Of a stretch of DNA of 64,000 nucleotides, positions 56,306-64,000 are shown piece after piece (the stretch's first letter is position 1; each line of letters begins with the position of its first letter). The stretch is from Euphorbia lathyris (Eukaryota; Streptophyta; Magnoliopsida; Malpighiales; Euphorbiaceae). Location of the stretch: contig NC_088915.1 of NCBI RefSeq assembly GCF_963576675.1, positions 997,001 to 1,061,000 of the forward strand, written 5' to 3'. Below the pieces are notes generated by a model. It did not search any database. It had not been told where the DNA came from and was given only the letters and a program-made list of their open reading frames with translations. Both the position numbers and the translations under genes were made by a program.

Positions 56306-56680
56306 CACTACAAGAAAAACAGTAATTACCAACCAAAAATCTGGTTGCTAAATTGGTCTCTAATACGTTTTTGCAACCAGATTTGCATCTTTAGCAACCA
56401 AAATGAATAGGTTGGTAATTGATAGGTTGCTAAATCTTTGAAACCAAATCTAGCTTTAAGGTTAGCAAAGTTTGCAACCAATTTATTGGTTGTTAGGTCG
56501 GTGGCAAAGTTACAAACCGTTTTTTTACAACCATTATTTGGTTTCAAATCCAACTTCAAATTTGTGTGTCAATGTTGTTAGAGACTATCTTTTGGTTGCA
56601 AAGAATCTAGTCGCAAATCTCACCGGTGACTTTTCCAATCAAATTTTGGACAGAAAGTTGAAAGCTCACTTCGTCAACTA
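56306..56680 (+). mobile_element. CACTA terminus with GCAACCA subterminal repeats
   Basis: Begins CACTACAAGAAAAACAGTAA. The units GGTTGCTAAAT, GCAACCA and GGTTGGTAATT recur in both orientations up to about 56640. No inverted partner end was found before the next CACTA at 59602. The sequence from here to 59601 is probably the body of this element. Confidence 0.75.
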
Positions 56681-57095
56681 ACAGTATACCTTCAGATTAG
56701 TGACAACATTGTTGTGAATTTCTGCACAGCTTTTTTAATATATACATATGTATATATTTCCATGATAAAACAAACAATATAATTACTAAAACAGACAATA
56801 TAATTAATAAATAAAAGAAATACATTTCGAAGCAACAATTAAAGTTATACACATACTCTTAGAGTCTCCTAATAATAAACTAGTCAAGTCATACATTCAT
56901 GACATATATACTATAATCACAAAAATGTGCATATATAACTCTGTACAACTCTAAAATCAAATTAGGGTGGGGACTAAGGGTTCAATATCCACCTCTTTCA
57001 GAAAAACAATCTATCCTCACCAAGTCGTAAAGTTGATCGAGAGTGATTTGGATTTGCCTTAAAGATAGACCAGTTTGTGTCTCTATATCTATCGA

Positions 57096-57325
57096 TCATC
57101 CTCGAAACTCGTTAACCTCATCAGCATTAGCATGCAAATGCAAACCTTGAAGCGATTGATCCATTCGTTGTTGGCGTTCATCTATGCGCTTTGGATGCTC
57201 TATAAAAATGAGTTCACTCTTGAAATCATTAAGACTATCCTGTATAGAATGAAGATGAGTTTGTGTATTAGCATAAGATGTAGATGCATCATTAATGTTG
57301 GGACTTGAAGATGAAGAGTTGCTCT
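57096..57325 (-). pseudogene. Probable C-terminus of an En/Spm-type transposase-associated protein
   Basis: A coherent minus-strand frame ending at TGA (57098-57096) reads SNSSSSSPNINDASTSYANT, then IDERQQRMDQSLQGLHLHAN, then ADEVNEFRG. The Ser-rich linker, Gln-rich coiled coil and position about 0.8 kb inside a CACTA terminus fit the tail of plant En/Spm-type proteins. Upstream exons are not recognised. The assignment is tentative. Confidence 0.4.
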
Positions 57326-57329
57326 TGTA

Positions 57330-59310
57330 TTTCTAGGAAGAAACATACAGTCCCGATAATAATGAGATGCAGCTGAAGCGACATACAATCCTGACATACA
57401 GTCTACCATAGTCTACTAAGTTTGAAGTGGCAATTTAGTTTCACAAAGATACTGTCAAGCAGAGCGTATAACATTAACAAACAAATAAAATCAACTGTGT
57501 AGCAGTGACCAATAAGACCGTGATTTAGAAGACTTATACACCAGTGCATATAACATCAACTGTGTTTTAAACTTATATGAAACATATGTAATATTTCAAC
57601 ATATACCAGTCATCATAAGCATATTCTTCATTTTATTCACAATGAAATGATTTTGGCACAACAACAGCCTACCTGGGCTTCAGTTGTATATGTGATGAAT
57701 CATTGATGATCTTTTTAGGATTGATTACATCTCTCCCGTAGAGTCACCACTGACGCTTGCACCAACTCCACTTCCACTTAACTCATTACCTTCCATAACA
57801 AAGGGAATACATAACATAAGGTGTGTAAGTGATGCCTTAAAAGCAAAAAAAAAAAAGACTTTGTACAAGGCTTATACCAAATTCCTAGGAATCTATCTTG
57901 TGTCCATTTTTGCTCGTGTAGTTCATAAAAGCATGTACATTACTAGAATCCGATGCTCCTGCCCAAGAACCCTTCCTTATCTGATGTATCTCATGGAGGG
58001 CATTCAAGCTAAATGTCATAACTGTCATGCACAAGGAAAACACAAGTAGCAAGGGAATGCCAATTTCAACTTCTCATGGGATACGAGGAGTCGTGAAGAG
58101 CCATTGCTAGTCGCCCAGCTCATCTAGCATCTTAGTATACCACAAAGTGAAAACTTGGCAGTATAACTGGTATAAATAAATGGGGAAAAAGAAAAGTCTC
58201 AAAAAAAATCTAGATGGCAGAGCAGCTCATTACTTTATTAAGCTTGAAATTTAAAAAAAAAAAACAATACACAAGAATAAAAAGTATGCAGCACTATTTC
58301 AAAAGGCATAGATACTTCAAGTTTCACATGCAAGTCAAAGTAATTTTTTCCTCTTCAATGGTATGCTCCAGAGCATTTGCAAAAGCAACTTATATGCTAA
58401 AGAATAAGTTGAAGACCATGAAAAAAACTTATAGAAAGGGATTCTTAATATGATAAATTACAATCATTAAGTACCAGTTGAGCTAAAAATACATTGAGCA
58501 AAAGATCAGAATGCTAATGGATATATATGTAAAGAACAAAAGTTGATACATGAACTTGCATGAAGATTTTTACAATTATTCAGTTGAAATTTTTTCTCCA
58601 TAATGTCATGTAGCAACCAATATTTTTAACTTAAGTCATGTAGCAACATACCTTATTATCATACATTGACCAAATAGTTATGAGTTCAGAGAGCATGTAG
58701 CAAAATGTTTTTCCTTATCAAGGATTGAATTACCATATGACATTATCATACAATTAGAAATTTCTCATGTTGACAAAGCAATCGAAGAAATTCAAAAGAT
58801 AACTTTATGGACAATTGGCCTAAATGAATCTAAAATCTTTTAACTGAAATACCTCATGGGGTAAATTGTTCATTTTCAGTTGTAGAGAGACCAAACAAGG
58901 AAATGAAGGAACTCCAGAAAAAAATTCACATTAGGATGTTGCTGCATGACATACCATTTTGAAAAAATTCCACCATTAACCAAAAGACTCCAGATATTCG
59001 CCAACAAAAAACAAACCCACCATTGACCAATTGCAATTTAGAAATCGCCACCCTTGGTGAAAATCCCCCAATTTTCTGCAACCTAAACACAATAATCTAG
59101 CTTTATAAGACAAACCAGAATGGAAATAGACTCTAACTCGTAACCATAATGCATAATTTTTCTATAAAATTAAGATGAAAGTTGAATAAAGATTTTTGAG
59201 CTAAAGAGAGGAAGATAAACAAGTTCAAGCAGAGTTAAAAGTTCGAATTTAGAACTTTAATTTTTCTACTGGATTTTTGAACGGTAATTTAAGACAGATC
59301 TATAAATAAA
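57330..59310. other. CACTA interior of unknown content
   Basis: AT-rich with several possible splice-bordered blocks, but none with a recognisable protein. The repeated phrase CATGTAGCAAC near 58607 and 58637 is like the subterminal unit. ORFs here (for example 57861-58049, 58214-58453) have no domain. Confidence 0.35.
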
Positions 59311-59313
59311 AAG

Positions 59314-59544
59314 ATGAAGATGACGAGTTCTGATGAGGTGACCAGTGGAGAATTGAGGCGATTCACGATTGGTGAGAGATGGAGAACTGGGAAGAGGGTT
59401 ATGGCGTTCGGCCATAGATGGAAAACTGAGGCGAAGAGTTTTATGGCGGTCGGCAAGAGATGGAGAGCTGAGACAAAGCGGGTTTGGCGGTCGACCAGAG
59501 ATGGAGGATTGAAGAAGTTAGTAGACGCGAAAATGGAAAACTGA
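59314..59544 (+). repeat. Three imperfect 39-42-bp tandem repeats in an ORF
   Basis: The unit AGAGATGGAGAACTG...TATGGCGTTCGGCC recurs three times with drift and begins a fourth time. The ORF reads GERWRTGKRVMAFGHRWKTE and AKSFMAVGKRWRAETKRV. It lies just outside the 59602 CACTA and may be leader sequence of the 56306 element. It is not accepted as a gene. Confidence 0.6.
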
Positions 59545-59828
59545 GGAAGAAAGAAGATACACAGGATGGAGGCGGAAATGAGATAAGAATGACAAAACCC
59601 TCACTACAAAAAAAACAGACCTTTAGTAACACTTTTTTTTTTTTGAAAGAACCTTTAGCAACACTTTTATAACAACAGTTTTATAAACTGTCTCATGGGC
59701 TCAGTTAAAAAAAGCCCAAAATATTAATTGGCCCATACTAATATAATTCCAGAGGTTACGCGATCTTTGAAATCCCTAATCCCTAATCTCATTCTTGGTA
59801 TCTCCTATCGTGCGGTCTCCAAAATTGT

Positions 59829-59981
59829 CCGTTCGCCGATTGTTAGACTTCCTTCTTCCGTTCGTTAAACTTCCATTTTCCGTTCGCCGATTGTTAGACT
59901 TCCTTCTGCCGTTCGTTAAACTTCCATTTTTCGTTCGCCGATTGTTAGACTTCCTTCTGTCGTTCCTTAAACTTCCATTTT
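59829..59981 (+). repeat. Three tandem copies of a 51-bp unit
   Basis: The unit CCGTTCGCCGATTGTTAGAC, running on to AAACTTCCATTTT, is repeated three times with few differences and encodes a 17-residue repeat (PFSVRRLLDFLLPFVKL) in the ORF 59795-60136. It lies at the 5' side of the captured gene array and may be part of a composite leader. The ORF has no other domain and is not accepted as a functional gene. Confidence 0.92.
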
Positions 59982-60265
59982 CCGTTCACCATTCGTCGTT
60001 CGTGGTTCGCCCTTCTTCGTTCGCCCTTCTCCATCCACCTTTCTCCGTTCGTGAGTTCTCTGATAGATCTCTGTCTCTGTCGTTTTTGTTCAACCCTGAT
60101 TCTGTTATGTCCTATCCATTCCAAAGAAAAAGGTAAGCTACTAAATTACATGGTTGTGATTTTAAATATTAGTGAAAGTGTAGTGGTAATTAATTAATTA
60201 ATTGCCTAATATATTAAATTTTGTTATAGTATAAGATTAAGTAAGTTTTGTGGAGGGTGGAACAA

Positions 60266-60458
60266 GTGAACTTGGTAGAAGGATATTATGATGCAGGAGA
60301 TCATGTGAAGTTTGGGCTTAATGTTAGCTTGGGGAGCTGTTGATTTCAGGAAGGAGATCACTCAATTAGATCAAATGGGTCATACTTTGTGAGCTATTAG
60401 ATGGGGTTCCGATTACTTCATCAAGGCTCATACACAACCTAATCTCCTCCCATCTCAG
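60266..60458 (+). pseudogene. Captured GH9 endo-1,4-beta-glucanase fragment
   Basis: VNLVEGYYDAGDHVKFGLNV is followed, after loss of the FTVTMLS-type segment and a frame change, by WGAVDFRKEITQLDQMGHTL, a TGA in place of Trp, and AIRWGSDYFIKAHTQPN. The order matches the N-terminal part of plant GH9 cellulases, and YYDAGDHVKFG includes the family's conserved Asp motif. It ends at CTCAG/GTTATT, a likely donor. Only about 65 residues of a roughly 480-600-residue enzyme remain, so no activity is possible. Confidence 0.88.
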
Positions 60459-60916
60459 GTTATTACTTTATTGTTTATCTATCTACATATATAGTTGGTT
60501 ACATGTTTCATGCTAATATAATTACATAGGTAAAAAGCATATGAGTCCCCAATCTCATAGAAGAAATACTCTTCATTTCATAGCATTAGCAATTCAAAAA
60601 TTATATAATTTGTTATCGATTACTTTGCCACTTCTTCCATTATATTCCCTACACATCTTCTCCATTTGCTGCATCCTAGCTCTACTATTTCTATCTAGTA
60701 AAAATGAGTGACATTGCTTGTTCTAATGGGATTATCAATAGAAAAGCCCATTCATAAGGGATACAACTTTTGCTGGTATGAAAAAGAAATTGAAGACAAC
60801 TTAAGGTGGTGTTTTGCTCTCAATAGGTACATATCCATCTATCTATTTATGTTGCATATATTAATTTTCATTAGTTTACTCACTATTATCAACTTAATGT
60901 GTGGTAAAATGTACAG

Positions 60917-61009
60917 ATAAGGGAAGATGCAAAGAAAGGTATCTATGTAGAGAATCTCAAGGAGATAGAAGTTGCAAGTGCAAGAGATATGATTCAAAAA
61001 CTTATTCAG
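60917..61009 (+). pseudogene. Captured kinesin motor exon (KIN-12-like)
   Basis: A single 93-bp block bounded by TACAG and CAG/GTAGGG reads IREDAKKGIYVENLKEIEVA, then SARDMIQKLIQ. This is the motor-domain segment of phragmoplast-type kinesin-12, just before the N(R/K)KVAATNMN...SSRSH switch region. No stop is present, but nothing else of the motor is found. Confidence 0.75.
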
Positions 61010-61083
61010 GTAGGGAAGTGTATTTTATATATGACCTATAATTTTAACTAAAAGTTTTTCTTATGTTGGTATGTAATTCAAAG

Positions 61084-61318
61084 GAAGCTTCTCTACATTA
61101 TTTGAATCACCTCACTTCTGCAATTCAAAGGTACAATCTTTTATTGCTTAAAAACAAATTATGTAATTGAGTTGTTAATTATTAGTGTTTGATTTGGCAG
61201 ATGGAAGGGTAAAGGGTTGAGTGGGCATAGTAGGACAATCTTCTACGTAGTTGATGATCTTGTAAGAGAAATGTCAGCAAAACATCTCCAACATCTCCTG
61301 TTTTGTTATATGGATGAT
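61084..61318 (+). other. Exon-like blocks, unknown gene
   Basis: A short block reads EASLHYLNHLTSAIQR (61084-61131). After an intron-like gap ending TTTGGCAG, 61201-61318 reads RWKGKGLSGHSRTIFYVVDD, then LVREMSAKHLQHLL, and stops. Splice-like borders suggest a captured gene, possibly the upstream part of one of its neighbours. The family is not recognised. Confidence 0.3.
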
Positions 61319-61422
61319 TGATACTTCAGTCTGCTTCAGTTTCATATTTCAATTATGGTTTTGTGTTTTGAGTAACAATTTGAACTTTTGGGGGAGTAAC
61401 ATTAATTTGGTGTTGATTGCAG

Positions 61423-61776
61423 TTGTCCATGCTACAGATTCGGGAAGAACATGAGACATGCTGGTTTTGGGGCTTGTTTTCTTCAGGTAAATTCTGTAAT
61501 TCAGTTAGTTAGGCTTTGATGTTTCAAGAGCTGAGTAGGGTGAAGTCAGAACCTTTTTTTATATAGGTTGTTTTAAGAGAAACGTGAAAGTTGCAAGTGT
61601 TGATTTTGCAGGGAACCGTATATTTCATTATTGCTCTTACAGCCCTTCTTAACTACATTGCTTTCGTGGTCACTAGACCGCCTTGCTTTCTCTATATAGC
61701 TATTGGTTTCACCATTTCAACAGGAATGTATTTGGGTTTCTTCCGCAAGCAGATCAGAAAGAAATTTAATATCAGG
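61423..61776 (+). pseudogene. Captured PLAC8-domain gene fragment
   Basis: Two exons with GT-AG borders: 61423-61486 (CPCYRFGKNMRHAGFGACFL then Q) and 61612-61776 (GTVYFIIALTALLNYIAFVV, then CFLYIAIGFTISTGMYLGFF and RKQIRKKFNIR). This is the central part of the plant PLAC8/Cys-rich membrane protein family, with the CPC motif and a hydrophobic segment. The joined frame is open across both exons. The following exon, with the second Cys cluster, is absent. Family members are small membrane proteins linked to metal resistance or organ size. Confidence 0.88.
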
Positions 61777-61977
61777 GTAAGCCTATCCATCCGTATAATT
61801 CTGATTAGTTTCTTAGATGTTGTTTAGTCATAATATTTGAACCTGTAAACACTCTTCGTTTCTTGGCTGAAATTTTTTGAACTTTATACATATCTCCATC
61901 TGCAGCATGTCACTTTACAATCAATTGTAGTCTTTGAGTTTATGTTCTCTTCATCTTGGATTAGCCTAAAGATAACA

Positions 61978-62432
61978 GGTAAATTGCACTGACGATCACT
62001 TTAAGTTTGGACAATCTCGCAGTAAGTTCACAAAGCTTATTTTGTATCAATAAAATAGCTCATCTTTGCATTTTGTACCAATAGAGTCGCTTTGGACATT
62101 TCATACCAAATTCTCGTTGGCAATTATGACTAGGATGTTTAGTCAATTCAACCAGGCGATGCAAGCGCTGTGCCACGTGATACCCATTTGCTAGGTTAGT
62201 TAGGTGAACAAATGGGTGCTGTGTGGCAGTAAATTAATACATTTGGTGCTTATGTGGTTTGGTTAAATGGACTAAGGTTCTAGTCCGGCGAGAATTTGGC
62301 CTGAAAATGTTCAAAAGTGACGTTTTTGGTATGAAATGTAAAGATGAGTTATTTTATTGATACAAGATAAACTTTTATAATCTTATTGGGACATTGTTCG
62401 AACTTAAGTGACAGTCGGTGAGATTTAACCCG
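61978..62432. mobile_element. Inverted-repeat MITE nested in the CACTA
   Basis: The left arm GGTAAATTGCACTGACGATC, later TGTATCAATAAAATAGCTCA, is matched inverted by the right arm ending CGGTGAGATTTAACCC, with TTATTTTATTGATACAAGAT inside. Arms exceed 100 bp. Flanking 9-mers do not match, so the superfamily is uncertain (MULE-like from the terminal style). It sits directly after the PLAC8 fragment and may have replaced its last exon. Confidence 0.7.
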
Positions 62433-62436
62433 TACT

Positions 62437-63660
62437 TGTGATTTGCATGCACTTATTTCTATTGCAATTTAGCTTAACATCTCTTTTTTTAGTTTCCCTT
62501 ATTTCACATTATAAGGTGGATTATATCCAAAGTATAGTCACTACAAAACAGGGTTGTGGAGAAACATATGCAAATATAACATATCATTTATCATGTCATG
62601 AATATGAAATTCTCTTACATGGTATATTGGTCTATCTAAAGTTTAACATTGATAAGTGGAGTGCTCTTCTCTTCTATGCAATTCAATTTTTATAATATGT
62701 GATTTGAATTGATTCTCATTCTGCTTCTTCGTGTTTGCCATCCTGCAGCTTGCTGGAGAACTTTTCAAAGGTGGAGGAGAAACTTAAATCTCTGTCATGG
62801 CTGCCTGAAGAGCGTATCGGCAATTAGTAAGCTTTCTCTCTCTATCTCGTTCTGCCAGTTCTGTTTACATACTTTTAGGGAGTGGGAATTGTAAACGTGT
62901 CTTCGTTCTTCATTACTCCCTTTTATGAAATGTTATCTAATTGAATTACTTAGTATTTTATGAAATGTTATCTAATTGAAATAAACCTTGACGGAATATA
63001 AATTTGTACACTCCATTTGAACATAATATGAATGATGAGTGGTAGAAAACACATAAATAAAATTGAGAAAGATGAAAGTTGCATATTCAATGATGAGTGG
63101 TAGAAAACACATAAGATCTAGTTTTCTTGCTTGCTTCATAGGTTTTGGTCTCTATTCAATGATTTGACCATTTTCATGTGATTTTATGTTAGTTTGTTGT
63201 GGATTCTTTCAAATTTCTAAGGCCTCTTAATGCATTTTTCTCCTTGTGGTTTATAGATTGAGAAGTGCTTGGAGATATATATGACTGTGGGCCCTTGTTT
63301 TTCCTCAAGGTTTGCTTGTATGCCTAAATTTGCTTCTTTTTGTGCATTTATGTGATTGATTTAGCCAATCTCAATTTATTCTATATGTTTTTTTATTAGG
63401 CCAAGTACTTTAATAGCCTTACATTTCAAATTTGCATGGTGCTCTTCCATAGCCTTACTTCTTCTTCTTATTTCGTTGCATTTCTTGACTTGATTTTTGT
63501 TTTGTAGATCTAAAGGCATATTCAAGACTCCGCAACACTAGTGAATCAATATTTTTTTGAATCAGATAAATGGGAAGCACAATTTATATTTGGGCACTAA
63601 ATTTAAATTTGTATCAGATCTATGGTATTACTGATCATAAATCATTTTGACTGTGTAATT
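62437..63660. other. CACTA interior, unassigned
   Basis: A block near 62748-62829 (after CCTGCAG) reads LLENFSKVEEKLKSLSWLPE, then ERIGN, and stops. It looks like a captured exon of unknown family. The remainder is T-rich intron-like sequence. The phrase AATGATGAGTGGTAGAAAAC occurs twice (63031, 63091), and TTTTATGAAATGTTATCTAA occurs twice near 62922 and 62957. Confidence 0.35.
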
Positions 63661-63689
63661 CAATTTTGGGCACCAAAATTTTATTACCG

Positions 63690-63940
63690 ACCGATTTTCT
63701 GTCGGTAATTTTTTTTTCCTGAAAATCGATTCTAGGGGCGATTTAAACCGCCATTAGGAGGCGTCGCTAATAAAAAACCTTACCCCGACGCTGTTGTAAA
63801 ACCATCGCTAAATGTAGCAACAGCCGCAATGACAACACTTTTCCGACGGTTTTTAAAACCGCCGCTAATATATATAGCGACAGTTTAAACCGTCGGTACT
63901 GTATAAGAAAACCGTCGTTAAAGGTGTTTTTTTTGTAGTG
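63690..63940. repeat. CACTA right subterminal repeat block
   Basis: Units of AACCG(T/C)CG and CGACGGTTT with GCGAC and CGCTAA alternate in both orientations up to the terminal repeat. Confidence 0.82.
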
Positions 63941-64000
63941 CCTATAATATTAATTTACTCTTTTATATATTAAATTATAAAATAATATTACTTTTTTAAA

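Larger units (their letters stand above)
59602..63940. mobile_element. CACTA element with several captured gene fragments
   Basis: The left end CACTACAAAAAAAACAGACC and the right end (complement of CACTACAAAAAAAACACC) are flanked on both sides by CCT (59599-59601 and 63941-63943), an exact 3-bp duplication. Right subterminal units AACCGTCG and CGACGGTTT fill 63700-63930. No transposase is seen in 4.3 kb. The interior holds, in one orientation, GH9, kinesin-like, PLAC8 and at least one unassigned exon-like block, with introns. Confidence 0.9.

Noticed and set aside
62530..62548. CACTACAAAACAGG as another CACTA terminus
   Set aside because: It lies inside the 59602-63940 element, has no subterminal repeats beside it and no partner end.
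56306..63940. One single CACTA from 56306 to 63940
   Set aside because: The 59602 end has the exact CCT duplication with the 63940 end, and its subterminal motifs differ from those at 56306.

Overview
The window looks like nuclear DNA of a flowering plant, most likely a eudicot: AT-rich, intron-bearing plant gene families (B3/REM, ACC synthase, SYP7 syntaxin, WEB, PLAC8), a plant L1 LINE with a DUF4283-type ORF1, CACTA, MULE, hAT and Harbinger elements, and TRIM-like retroelements. It is a transposon-dominated, gene-poor segment. The only resident-looking gene is a two-domain B3 transcription factor gene near 43.8-45.0 kb, and it carries a frameshift.

Layout. 1-3.9 kb: LINE ORF2 fragment abutting the 3' part and LTR of a Ty3/gypsy element. 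4.3-5.3 kb: short Mutator-like element (9-bp target duplication) carrying a GRF zinc-finger fragment. 5.8-13.5 kb: a 0.5-kb inverted duplication enclosing a 6.2-kb CACTA element that holds an intron-containing, degraded SYP71-type syntaxin copy. 13.7-17.0 kb: TRIM remnant, MITEs, a 176-bp LINE end with 13-bp target duplication, and unassigned exon-like sequence. 17.0-20.9 kb: CACTA-like segment with ribosomal protein S15a and WEB-family fragments. 21.1-21.7 kb: MULE-type MITE. 21.7-26.2 kb: 4.4-kb GTTAC pentanucleotide array. 26.5-28.3 kb: hAT MITE and another MULE-type MITE. 28.7-31.5 kb: CACTA-like segment with an ACC synthase fragment. 31.8-36.3 kb: MITE, two TRIM copies, decayed repeats. 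36.8-40.0 kb: decayed, 3'-truncated Ty1/copia element. 40.9-41.4 kb: MULE transposase fragment. 43.8-45.0 kb: B3 gene. 48.4-55.0 kb: complete L1-type LINE with both ORFs open and a 17-bp target duplication. 55.2-56.2 kb: second, decayed LINE on the minus strand. 56.3-59.6 kb: one end and a probable transposase remnant of another CACTA. 59.6-63.9 kb: complete-looking CACTA (3-bp duplication CCT on both sides) with GH9 endoglucanase, kinesin-12-like and PLAC8 fragments.

The main theme is repeated host-gene capture: at least four CACTA-type segments and one MULE carry pieces of seven or more unrelated plant genes, several still with introns. The other striking feature is the very long pentanucleotide array. 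The genes do not form a pathway. Family names come from reading translated sequence by eye; no database search was possible.
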